Assembly (NCBI GenBank): GCA_028023455.1
Contig: JAQFVV010000459.1
Span: 184,001 to 248,000, forward strand
Origin: Epiperipatus broadwayi
Taxonomy: Eukaryota > Onychophora > Udeonychophora > Euonychophora > Peripatidae
DNA length: 64,000 nt
Direction of reading: 5' to 3'
The notes under the pieces were generated by a model that saw nothing but the letters and a program-made list of their open reading frames with translations, searched no databases and was not told the origin of the DNA. The position numbers and the translations under genes are program-made. The first letter of the stretch is position 1. The number at the start of each line of letters is the position of its first letter. Below, in pieces: positions 25,086-37,494 of this stretch.

Positions 25086-28000
25086 GTAACTAAAAACGGT
25101 ATATTAAGAAATAACTTTTAATACTAAAACCTGAATTCATTCATTTGTTGTTTTATTGTGCCTTATTGAAATATAAGTTAAAAATGATAATACATCTGTT
25201 TTATTTGGAATCATGAGCTCAATAAATGTTGCCAAGGATGATGCATCTATCGCCGATAGAGTTGGATATGTACATGCATGGAAGGAATGGATAACTTACC
25301 TTAAATTGATATTTTATTTGATATTAAATAAATTATTATTATCCTGGAGGATAGTGACAGATATAAAGACTGTAAACATCTTTTCACATCAGGATGGATG
25401 ATAATTTTTATGATTTTTCCAGATTTAAATGTTGACAATTATTTTTTTATTGTTAATTTATGCACCAAGGAGGAAAAAGTTGGGAAAGAAAAACTTTGAA
25501 CAAGGTCTGTTGCTTAGCAACTGCACAAATTGTTATATCCTCAACTTATCAGCAGAGGTTCAATGAAGGACTTATGAAAAGAAATATGTAACTTTGAATT
25601 TTATTATTAGTTCTTATTATTAATTCTAAAAAAATGTTAACATTAAAGTTAATATTTTTTATGTTTATATTAGATAAGTTGAACTAATACATTTTAATTA
25701 CAATAATCTTAACTTTAAAATAGGTTAATAATTTTAAAACTTTGAAAATATTTTTTTTTAAAAAGTATGATATTTTATAATTAGTGTTGTAGGAATGGAA
25801 TTTATGATTTTTCATTGCTATGTATTGGAGAATAGAAGACATCCAAATGTAGTTATAATACTATTTAATCACATAGGTAATTTTAATTATTTTTGATATT
25901 ATATGGTATAGTTTTTTTTTTTTCAAATTGCTTGGAATTTAAATATTTATATTATGCTGAAGGAATGAATGGATTTAAGAATGTGTGAATTAATAACACA
26001 TACAAATTTTATTGAACAGTATAAGCTATAAAATGAAAATATACATATATTTTTGATGGTAAAGTTCATTATGACTTTATTAATTATTACAAGTTTTATA
26101 TGTTTTGCAAAGTAAAACAATATTACCTTTATTTTAAAATATATGAATATTAGTAATATATTTTTATCAAAGTCATTTGTATTTGTGGCAGAGCTTAAGT
26201 GTTGGAAACCATTTCTTTAAATGTTCCTAGTTTTGATGAATCTAAAATGCTAGTTTTGTTTATTATTGGGAATAATCGTTCAGTTTATTTTATGATGTGG
26301 ATTGTTTAAATATATATGGAATTTTCGTTCAATAGTGAATAGGGGAGTAGGAAATGAAACCCTGGATGTGTATATTTTAAAGGTATGTCAAGAAGATAGG
26401 AAGATAGCCTATATTACATCAAAGTAGATATTGTACAGATCCAGTTAACAAAGTCCTGTATTATTGTATTTTATTTCCATGGTCAGTGTTGTTTATTTGT
26501 ATTTTGATGGTCTATAAGTGCTAAAAAAGAGTCAAGACATTATTTTTATGGGTATTAGGTTAACTCATACCTAATATTTCACACTGCTTTCCATGTGAGT
26601 TAGTGAATTTATCATTATACTACTGAGTCATTACTCTAGTTATTCCTTCATATCCTATACATTATATCACTATCTTAATTTCATTGATTATGCATTGTGG
26701 AATTTAGTATTCTGACAGTAGAATAATGAATAAACTTAGAATGGTGAATTGTTTTTAAATTAGATTGCAAGATAGGTTTTGATTTAAGTTGAAATAAAAA
26801 TTATCTTGAATATTTAATGCTGGTTATGAAAATGATAAAGGAATCATGGCTATTACTAATATTTTAATTTTTTGATATTTTTTAATTTTTTTCATAAAAT
26901 CAATGATATTTTTGAAAAATGCATATTTTATAAGAAACATCAGAATGAGGAATATGAAGTGTAATTATAAATGTTTTTTTATTTTATTTTATATTTTTTT
27001 GTTTGACATGTAAACATATAATAAACTTAGAGTGATACCAAGCAAAGTGTTTTAGGACATGAATAGACATTATTTCACTGATTTATATTTTATGAATATA
27101 AAACGAACCCAGAATAAATTTGATCTAATTAAAATATTATATAAAATATCTTATTTTATATTTCATGAAAATAAAGAAATAATACTATTTTATTTATTTA
27201 ATTAGTAATGAATCTAACATAATTTGAGAAGTAAATATTGTAATTTGGATCTTTACTTATGATAAATAAGCCAGAGTGAAGGCTTATACATTTGTGATTT
27301 TTCTGTTTTGGTAGTATGTAATCTAATTATTTTTATATATAATTTTGTATATAATGTTTAGATTTTAGCATTCTACTTGTTAGCTTTAGTAATATTTAAT
27401 TGTAGATTTATTGTATGAATTTTGTTTTCCAAATCGAATAAATTTGTTAATGTTGTTTTATAAAAAATCTTTGTCACTGTAATTTATTGATCTATTCACT
27501 TCCACAAGACCTGATCCATGGGATTTAAAATTGAACATGTAACATGATTTGCACATAATAAACGAAAATGATTTATTTAAATGATAATTGTTATTCGGAA
27601 TAAGATACTAAAATATTTCATCATTATAATATTGTTTTCTGGTCATAATTAACTATTCAAATGGTTGCCACATTAATTAAACATATTTTTCTTATTGTCA
27701 TACTTTTGATATGCCACATGAGAAATAAAAGAATTGGATTATTAATATTATTATTATATTTTATCTGATTATTACATAGTAAATATAGTAAGTGTAGGAA
27801 TATTATCTTTTATTGTTATTATTATTGTGAGGAGCAGTTGAATATATTTGGCTACAGGATTTTTCAATTAATTTGCTGATTTGATTGTATAGAACCTGAG
27901 ATGATATATTTTCAATAATAGAGATTATAAATTATTAACATTATATTTAAATTATTTAATGTATTTTTAAGTCTTAAGAATGTTATAGATTTATATTATT

Positions 28001-28307
28001 ATTTGAATTTAAGGGGGAGTAGTGTTCTTATGCCATTGAGATTATGTCCATAGGAAGATGTTCTCAATGTATACCAACTACTGTATCTTTTGCTAAATGT
28101 CTCATGATTATTATTAGTATATTACTTATTTCTTTAATCGAGCCATATATAATTAATTACATAATTTGAGCTAGTCTAATGATAGAAATTATCTTAAGAT
28201 ATTATTAGTACTTATTTTTTGATATATTAAGATCAGAGCTTAGCCGGGTGATTATTTTTAAATATCACTTGACTTCTTGGCAAAGGTACTATATATATAT
28301 ATATTTG
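25086..28307. other. AT-rich region; one weak ORF
   Basis: Mostly AT-rich sequence with no repeat copy elsewhere in the window. An ORF at 25213-25401 starts MSSINVAKDDASIADRVGY and has normal-looking composition for its first ~30 codons, then becomes hydrophobic and AT-driven. It might be a host exon, but I see no clear splice sites and no recognisable domain. Nothing else here supports a gene. Confidence 0.4.
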
Positions 28308-28490
28308 AGAACAAACCGTGTATTATTTCGCATTACAATCCGATATTTCGATGGACTAGCAACCGCCATTATCAAGGTTAACTTTATCAAGGTTAACTTT
28401 TGCTTTCAAAAGTTAACCTTGATAATGGTGGTTGCTAGTCCGTTGAAATATCGGCTTGTAATGCAAAATAATACACGGTTGTTCCCAAAA
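28308..28490. repeat. Foldback element (~75-bp arms)
   Basis: The left arm (about 28310-28383) runs AACAAACCGTGTATTATTTCG ... TATCAAGGTTAAC and the right arm (28410-28484) is its near-perfect reverse complement. A short direct duplication of ATCAAGGTTAACTTT sits at the centre. It is flanked by TA tracts on the left and, after ~50 bases, on the right. The right arm contains GATAATGG ... GTTGAAATATC, reminiscent of a decayed hammerhead core as in Penelope-type terminal repeats. Confidence 0.85.
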
Positions 28491-29722
<1,232 letters not shown>

Positions 29723-29725
29723 CAA

Positions 29726-32553
29726 GTGAAGCTTGATGCATTTTATTCTCATGATGAAACTTTGTCTAATTTAAATGTTTTTCATATGAATATACGAAGT
29801 GTTAGATCTAATTTCGATGAATTTGTTGTGTATTTCAATGATTTTCCTGCCGGTTTTTATGATGTGATAATTTTAACTGAATCTTGGATTTCCATTGAAG
29901 AACAGCATTTATATGTTCTGGATGGCTATTCAAATATTCTTTCTCTCGTGCGTCTTCACGTTCAGGTGGTGTATTAGTTTTTGTGAAAGAAAACATTAAA
30001 TTTACGTATCATAATCCATTTCTTGCCTCTGCAGAATGTGTTTTGATTCATCTGAATTTACCTTGTTTTGTGTTAACTATTGTTGCTTTATATAGATCGT
30101 GCACAAGTATCATTTTGGATTTTATAGCTGAACTTGATGTGTTACTGTCTGATTTACATACTACTTCAGTAATTCTTATGGGAGATTTAAATATAGATTT
30201 ATGTAATAATCTACATGGGCCTACCGTACGATATTTGAATTTGCTTTATAGTTATGGTTTTAATCAAGCTATTTTTTCACCTACTCGTATTACGAAATCT
30301 TGTCAATCAATTTTGGATCATATATTTGTCAGATTAAACCAGAATCAAAGTTATGAATCGTCTGTACAAAATATTTTTATTTCGGATCATTTTGCAACTG
30401 TGTTGAGGTTATTAAATTGTAGACCACATGTAAATACTCATTTATATATTAATAAGTTATCACATAATAAACTAAAAATGTTATTATCTGATCAGAATTG
30501 GGATTATGTTTTTGCTCTGCATGATGTTGATTCAGCATTTTTAAAATTTCAAGATATTTGTAAATCTTTAATTGCAAAATCTATGGTTAGTTTTAAATTG
30601 ACTAGCAAAAACCGCAAGCGCTCAGCCTGGATAACGAATGATTTGATTGGAAAAATTAATCAAAGAAATCATTTAAAATGTTTGGGTGGATATTTGTTGA
30701 CTTTGAGGAAATTGAATACTGAGATTAAATCTGATAGTCGGAAATTAAAATTTCAATATTATCAAAAATATTTTAATGATAAAAATATTTCTTTGAAATG
30801 GAAGTTGATAAATTCTCTTGTAAAGAAACCTTTGTCAAGTCAACTTAAATTTATAAAACACAATGATAATTTGATTGAAGTAGAAAATAATGAAAAATGT
30901 GTTGCTGACTTGTTTAATAATTTTTTTTCAGATCTGTCAATAGATAGAACACCAGTACAAGAATTGTCTTTTGCTGATTCTTGTGTAAATTCTTTTTTGT
31001 GTACAGATGTTACTGATTTGGATTTGTCTGGTAAAATTGATCTCTTAAAGAATGTTCATTCAGCTGGTCTAGATAAGTTAACACCAAAGATTCTTAAGGA
31101 AAATAAGTCAGCTTTCATACCTGTTCTTGTTTATTTGTTTAATCTTTCCTTAAATGTTGGTTTGTTTCCTACTTGTTTGAAGGTTGGTTTTATTTCACCT
31201 GTTTTTAAAAAGGGTGATCCTGTACAGCTTGACAATTATAGACCAATATCTATTATATCTGTAATATCCAAATTGTTAGAGATGGTGGTTAAAGAGAAAA
31301 TGATGTCATTTTTATCTAAAAATAATATTTTATCTGAACATCAATATGGATTTATTTCTGATAGAAGTACCTTGGACACTTTCTATAGTCATGTAAACAA
31401 TTTGACAACTTCACTAGATAAGGATTTTAAAACTGTTGCTATTTATTTAGACTTGTCTAAGGCATTTGACTCTGTATCTCACAAAATTTTACTTAAGCGT
31501 TTATATTCATATGGTTTTCGTGGTGGATTTATTTCATAGTTTGCGAGTTACTTAAATGATAGAAAACAAGCAACAAATATTTCTAGTGTTGTAAGCTCTT
31601 TTATAACAGTTAACCATGGTGTACCACAAGGTTCAGTTTTGGGTCCCATTTTATTTATAATTTATATAAATGATTTATTTTCTTTACCTTTAGAATCTAA
31701 GATTTATGGTTTTGCAGATGATATTGCTTTATCTTATGCTGCAGTTTCATATAATTTTGTTGAAAAAATAATTAATGATGATTTAATCCTAATTAGTAAA
31801 TGATTAGCATTTAATAATTTATCAATTAATCTGATTAAAACAAAAGCTATTAATTTTTCTTATAGGTCAAATATTCATTCGCTTAACATTACTATTTGTA
31901 ATAAGTATTTTTGGCATTGTAATAGCACTTGTACTTGTGCTAACATTTCTTTTGTTGATAATATTTGCTATCTAGGTATTTTTATTGACTCCAGACTATC
32001 TTGGTCAAACCATATTGACTTCCTTTGTTCTCGTTTACGTAAATTAAATTATATGTTTTTCTACTTATCTAATTTTTTTCCTCGGTCAGCTTTGATTACT
32101 TTATATATTTCTTCTTATCAAAGCTTATTATGTTATAATATATCAGTTTGGGGGAACTGTTCTACTTTTGCAATGACTACATTGTCTGTTTTACAGAATT
32201 ATACAATGCGTATCATTTTTGGTAGATCACGTGCCACATCTGTTAAAGATATTTATGCCACTTTTAATATACTAGATGTTTTCCATTTGTATAAATATAG
32301 AGTAATTCTTGATATTTATTGTAGGAAACTTCATTTGGATACTAAATCTTCTGTTGTAAATACTCGTTTATCTACTAAATATCAGCTAGCTTTACCTAAT
32401 TTTCTTAAAACATCTAGTAGGAAGCAATTTAGTTATAATGGTCCTAAATTATTTAATATGTTTATAAGAGATTGTTCTGTGAATTTAATGAGCACTAGTT
32501 ATTTGATTTTTAAAAAGCATTTATGGCACTGGTTATATTATGCTAAGCATTAG
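29726..32553 (+). pseudogene. LINE ORF2 relic: AP endonuclease plus reverse transcriptase
   Basis: The first frame (to about 29970) gives FHMNIRSVRSN and LTESWIS, the start of an apurinic-type endonuclease. A frameshift near 29950-29980 leads to the long frame at 29983-31539, with YRSCTS, MGDLNIDL, LDHIFV and ISDHFAT (rest of the endonuclease), then the RT with YLDLSKAFDSV (motif A). A TAG at 31537-31539 interrupts the frame. Beyond it GVPQGSVLGP and FADDIAL (catalytic DD) continue in the same frame, another stop follows near 31801, and the C-terminal region continues to 32553. Endonuclease nicks target DNA and RT copies the element RNA there. Inactive. Confidence 0.85.
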
Positions 32554-33060
32554 TTTTATTGTGTTTATTTTATTTTTGTTTATATTGTATGTTATGTAAT
32601 TATTTACTACTGTTATTGAATTTCCAAAAGTAATATCTGTATAATTTTAATGTTTTATGTTATATTTATCCTTTTTTTTTTTTTTGTATTTTATTAGTGT
32701 TTTTTAGTAAATACTCGTTTATCTACTAAATATCAGTTAGCTTTACTTAATTTTCTTAAAACATCCAGTAGGAAGTAATTTAGTTATAATGGTCCTAAAT
32801 TATTTAATATTTATTTATAAGAGATTGTTCTGTGAATTTAATGAACACTATCTTATTTGATTTTTAAAAAGCATTTATGGCTCTGGTTATATTATGCTAA
32901 GCATTAGTTTTATTTTTTTTTGTTTTTTTTTTGTTTTTGTTTATATTATATGTTATGATGTAATTATTTACTACTGTGATTGAATTGCCAAATGCAATAT
33001 CTGTGTGATTTTAATATTTTATGTTATATTTATACTTTTTTTTTTGTATTTTATTAGTGT
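32357..33060 (+). repeat. 351-bp tandem duplication in the LINE 3' end
   Basis: The segment from TAAATACTCGTTTATC at 32357 recurs from 32708, covering the end of ORF2 and part of the 3' UTR. The second unit has a stop and small indels (for example, a codon for Gln became TAA). Only the second unit is followed by the terminal hairpin. Confidence 0.85.
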
Positions 33061-33088
33061 TTTTAGTTGTTACATTTAAATTCCTCAC

Positions 33089-33104
33089 ACAAGATTTTTC
33101 TTGT
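33089..33104 (+). other. 3'-terminal stem-loop of the first LINE copy
   Basis: ACAAGA-TTTT-TCTTGT forms a six-base-pair hairpin ~75 bases before the 3' tail. The same hairpin core occurs at 37110-37123 in the second copy despite divergence around it, suggesting a function in 3'-end recognition by RT, as known for several LINE families. Confidence 0.65.
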
Positions 33105-33177
33105 ATGGAATTTATCTCACTGTATTATACATTTATTGTTTGCTTCATAATGAATAAATAAATAAATAAATAAAAAT

Positions 33178-33204
33178 ATTATTATTATTATTATTATTAT
33201 TATT
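33178..33204. repeat. (ATT)n run between the two LINEs
   Basis: Nine ATT units directly between the 3' tail of the first LINE and the 5' region of the second. Confidence 0.95.
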
Positions 33205-33261
33205 TCTAGTATAAAGACGTGTTTACTTGTTCTTTTGATTTTTTAACTTTTTAAATTTTTA

Positions 33262-34166
33262 ATGATGGATTCATGTTCTATTTGTAAAGAACTTTTACCA
33301 AAAAATGGTAATTTCGTATCCTGCTTTGGTTGTACGTCCGGTATGCACTTTGCATGTGCATCATTGAGTGATACTACTTACCGAAGAATGTCTATAAAAA
33401 AGAAGCAAGAATGGAGGTGTGCTGCTTGTAGAGTTAGTTTTTCTAAGGCTAGTGATGTTTTGGATTCATCTATGACTGTTAAAAATTCACCTGATTTAAT
33501 TTTGGAGGAAATTTTGGATAAATTAAAATTATTGCCGGTGATTCACAACACAATTTCAGAGTTATCTCAAGCAGTTGTTAATTTGCGGACAGAAGTTATT
33601 TCTTTACGTGAAAATGTGGATCGGAATAATCAAGAAATAATTCGTCTTTCTAATTCTTGTACTTCAAATGAGAATGAGATTTTGTTACTGAAAGATAAAT
33701 TACATTCTATGGAACGATTTAATCTGGATCATGAAGTTGAAATACAGGGTTTGCCTTTTCAAGAAAATGAAAATTTGCCGTTAATTTTAACTAACATGGC
33801 GGACAAGCTGGGTGTTTCAGATGTCTCTATTGATTTGGAAAACGTTTTTCGTACAAAAAATAAATCAGGAGCTCCAGGTTTTGTTGTAGCTCGATTTATA
33901 TCACGAAATTCTGCCATACAGGTTTTAATAAAAAAAAATATGTTTTAACAGTTTCTCAAATTTTGCCTGGGGTTAATAATAACAAACGTATTTATATTAA
34001 TCAGCATTTGACTCCATTCAATAGAAAGCTTTTATGGTTGGCGAAACAGAAGTTACGTTCTGGTCAAGGTTTTGCTTTTATTCATAATGGATCGGTGTAT
34101 GTGAGAAAAGATTATAATCCTCCTCATGTTTTAATTAGAAATGAAAGTGATTTGGAGTCATTCTGA
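33262..34166 (+). pseudogene. LINE ORF1: PHD finger, coiled coil, RNA-binding tail (one frameshift)
   Basis: The protein of ~302 residues opens with a C4HC3 PHD-type zinc finger: Cys5, Cys8, Cys21, Cys24, His29, Cys32, Cys53 and Cys56, with Trp51 before the last pair. Residues ~75-160 form a heptad-rich coiled coil. The rest includes INQHLTPFNRKLLWLAKQKL and VYVRKDYNPP, features seen in ORF1 proteins of CR1-like LINEs that bind element RNA. A single-base loss in the poly-A run at about 33931-33939 moves the frame, so the ORF breaks at 33948 and resumes at the other frame to the TGA at 34164. Start chosen at the tandem ATG at 33262. ORF2 begins 12 bases later. Confidence 0.85.
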
Positions 34167-34178
34167 AATTTATTTATT

Positions 34179-36998
34179 ATGATAAATTCTGATTTGATTT
34201 CTCAGGAAAAAGATTTTGCTTCACTTAAATTATTTCATTTAAATGTACGTAGCATTAGATGTCATTTTGATGACCTTGTAGTTTATTTAAATAATTTTCC
34301 TTTATTTCATTTTGATATAATTGTTTTAACGGAAACTTGGATTTCTTTACAAGAACAAAATTTATATAGTTTAAATGGCTATACGTGTATACTTTCTCCT
34401 CGTATGCATTTACGATCTGGTGGTGTTATGGTTTTTATAAAAGCCGGTTTAGACTTTTCTTTCATTATTCCAACATTTAATACTGCAGAATGTATTTTAT
34501 TAACTTTGAGACTTCCTAAATGTGTGCTTTCTATTTTGGCTATATATAGATCATGTACAAGTAAAGTCTTGGATTTTGTTACTGAACTTGATTCTTTGTT
34601 ATTAGATTTGGGTTCAGAATCTGCTGTTTTAATGGGTGATCTAAATATTGATTTGTTAAATAATGCTTGTAAGTCTACTATAGATTATTTAAATTTACTT
34701 TATAGCTATGGTTTTAGTCAAACGCTTTTTTCTTCTACGCGTATAACTCCTATATCTCAATCTCTTTTAGATCATATTTTTGTTAGATTAAACCGCGGTT
34801 TATTTTCTTATTCGTCTCTTTCTAAATTATTTCTTACAGATCATTTTGCTACTGAATTAAAAATATTGAACTGTATGGATAATATTAATGTTTGTGCATA
34901 TGTTGAGAAATTATCTTTTTCTAAATTGAATTATTTATTATCTGTTCAGAATTGGGATGAGATTTTTATGATAGATAATGTAAATGATGCATTTTTGGGG
35001 TTCCAAGCTATTTGTTTAGATTTAATTGCTAAAGCAAAGTTTCATTTAAAATTGACAAGTAAGAATAGAAGATCTCTTTGGGTGACAGATGCGCTGATAT
35101 GTAAAATTAATCAGAGAAATGTGTTAAAAGCTTTGGATGGCTCATCAGATGTTTTAAAAAAACTTAATGTTGAAATTAAGTCTGATATTAGAAAGTTGAA
35201 GTTTAGATATTATCAAGAATTTCTTAGTGATAAAAATGTTTCTTTGAATTGGAGAACAATAAATTCTTTGATTAAAAAATCTTCTCCTGATCGTATTAAA
35301 TGTATTAAATATAATGAAAGTTTAATTGAGTTACAGAATAATGAAAAATATTTAGCTGATCGGTTTAATGAGTATTTTGTAAATTTATCGATGCGTGATG
35401 TGCCTGAGCAGATTTTGTCTTCTTATTCAAGTTTGAATTATTTTTTATATTCTGATGTTTCTGAATCTCAGTTGTCTGTAGCAATTGATAGTTTAAAAAA
35501 TGTCACTTCTTTTGGACTAGATGGTATAACACCTAAGATGCTTAAAGAAAATAAGGTTGCATTTTTGCCTGTTTTAGTTCATTTATTTAATTTATCTTTG
35601 CAGTCTGGATCATTTCCAGAATGTCTGAAAGTTAATGTTATTACTCCTGTTTATAAAAAGGGTGATTCTACTCTTATGGTCAATTATAGGTCAATTGCTA
35701 TTATTTCTGTTTTTTCTAAATTATTGGAAATGATTGTTAGGGATCAAATGTTGTCATTTCTGTTTAAAAATAAAATTTTATCTGACTATCAATATGGTTT
35801 TCTCCCTGGCAGAAGTACATTAGATGCTTTAAAGCATCATGTTCAGTATTTAACATCTTCATTGGATCAGGAACTTAAAACATTGGCTATTTATCTTGAC
35901 TTATCTAAAGCATTTGATTCTGTTAATCATAATATTTTGATTAAGCGTTGCTACTTGTATGGTTTTCGTGGATCTATTGGTAGTTGGTTGGAGAGTTATT
36001 TAAATGATAGGAAACAGTTTACTAATATTTATGGTACTATCAGTGATGTGGTCTTGATTAATTCTGGAGTTCCACAAGGTTCAGTACTTGGTCCTCTATT
36101 GTTTTTAATTTATATTAATGATTTATTTTCATTGAAGTTACATTCTAAGATTTTTGGTTTTGCTGATGATATTGCTTTATCTTGCAATGCTGTTTCTTAT
36201 AATCTTCTTGAAAAATTAGTGAATGAGGATTTGGACTCAATTGGTAAATGGTTGGCATATAATTCATTGTAGGTCAATTTAGATAAAACAAAAGCTATTC
36301 TTTTTTCTTACAAGCGTACTTTTTTTTCTCTTAAGATTAAAATTTGCTGTAAGTATATTTTGCATTATAATAGTATATGTACTTGTGAGAATATTCCTTT
36401 GGTAGATAATTATTGTTATTTGGGAATATATATTGACTCCAGATTGTCCTGGACAAATCACATTACCTATCTTTGTCAATGGTTACGTAATTTAAACTAT
36501 TTGTTTTATTATTTAGTTAAATTTCTTCCTAGGTCTGCTCTCATTTTTATTTACATTGCCTGTTATCAGAATATTTTATCTTACAATATCATTATTTGGG
36601 GTAATGCTTCTCCACATATTTTATCTTCTTTGCGTGTCTTGCAAAATTATACTTTGCGCATTATTTTTGGTAGATCTCGTTCCTCTTCTGTTCGAGATAT
36701 TTATATTGCATTTGTTTTATTTGATGTAAATCACTTATATCAATATAGAATTATTTTTGATATTTTTTGTGCTAAACCTTTTCTGAATTCTAGAGTTTAT
36801 GTTCTAAATACTCGTCTTTCTAATAAATCTCAATTACCTTTACCAAAATTTTTTAAGGAATCTAGTAGAAGACAATATGTTTATTCTGGGTCAAAGTTGT
36901 TTAATAAATTTGTATATGAATGTTCAATTGATCTGAATAATATTTCTTATATATCATTCAAAAAATATTTGTGTCAATGGTTGTGTAATATGTATTAA
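34179..36998 (+). pseudogene. LINE ORF2: AP endonuclease plus reverse transcriptase (one nonsense codon)
   Basis: A single frame of 939 codons interrupted only by TAG at 36270-36272; the other copy has a Ser codon at that site. The endonuclease occupies residues ~14-235 with FHLNVRSIR, LTETWIS, YRSCTS, GDLNIDL (about residue 151), LDHIFVR and LTDHFAT. RT occupies ~residues 430-700 with VITPVYKKGD, YLDLSKAFDSVNHNIL (about 570), GVPQGSVLGPLLF and FADDIAL (about 661). After the stop, a C-terminal domain of ~240 residues continues with YLGIYIDSRLSW and RIIFGRSRS. The product would nick the target and prime reverse transcription on it. Readthrough of one TAG would be needed for a full protein. Confidence 0.9.
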
Positions 36999-37109
36999 TT
37001 TTGGCATTTATTTTATTTATTTAATTAATTTTATTTATTTCCTAAACTGTTCTTTTGAGTTTTTGATTGTATTTTTATTTAATTTATTTTTACATGTAAA
37101 TTCCACATC

Positions 37110-37123
37110 CAAGATTTTTCTTG
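37110..37123 (+). other. 3'-terminal stem-loop of the second LINE copy
   Basis: CAAGA-TTTT-TCTTG, identical in core to the hairpin at 33089-33104, and ~50 bases before the TTGAA repeat tail. Confidence 0.65.
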
Positions 37124-37195
37124 TTTGGAGTTTTTAAATATTTGTGATGTACTTTGTTTTATTTCATAGAATAAATTGAATTGAATTGAATTGAA

Positions 37196-37308
<113 letters not shown>

Positions 37309-37425
37309 GTTAAATAATTTTACTTTTGGGAAATGTATGTATTCAAGCACAAGTGCGTGTGCGGCGCAACTGCTCCCAAAAGCTGTTAATACAAATACAA
37401 ATAGCTAACTAAAAATATTAAAACA

Positions 37426-37469
37426 GCTGAGCGCTTTCAAAGGATCTTGCCTTCATAATCATAGCTTGC
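37426..37469 (-). ncRNA. Possible decayed hammerhead-ribozyme motif in the pLTR
   Basis: The minus strand reads ATTATGAAGGCAAGATCC followed by TTTGAAAGCG. This parallels a hammerhead core (CUGAUGA, stem II AGG/CCU, GAAA), and hammerheads are known in Penelope-like terminal repeats. Two core bases differ and two extra T lie before GAAA, so catalysis is unlikely. The same string is present at 39917-39960 in the other repeat. Confidence 0.3.
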
Positions 37470-37494
37470 TTACGTTTAAATTTATGCAAATATG

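Larger units (their letters stand above)
29723..33177 (+). mobile_element. CR1-like LINE, 5'-truncated copy
   Basis: The copy starts inside ORF2 close to the endonuclease N-terminus and ends with the family's 3' UTR, hairpin and a short (AAAT)n tail at about 33151-33176. ORF1 is missing. The 3' end carries an internal 351-bp tandem duplication (32357 onward repeated from 32708). Sequence is clearly homologous to, but diverged from, the copy at 33.2-37.2 kb. It lies head-to-tail with that copy, and the two are joined by a short (ATT)n run. Confidence 0.9.
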
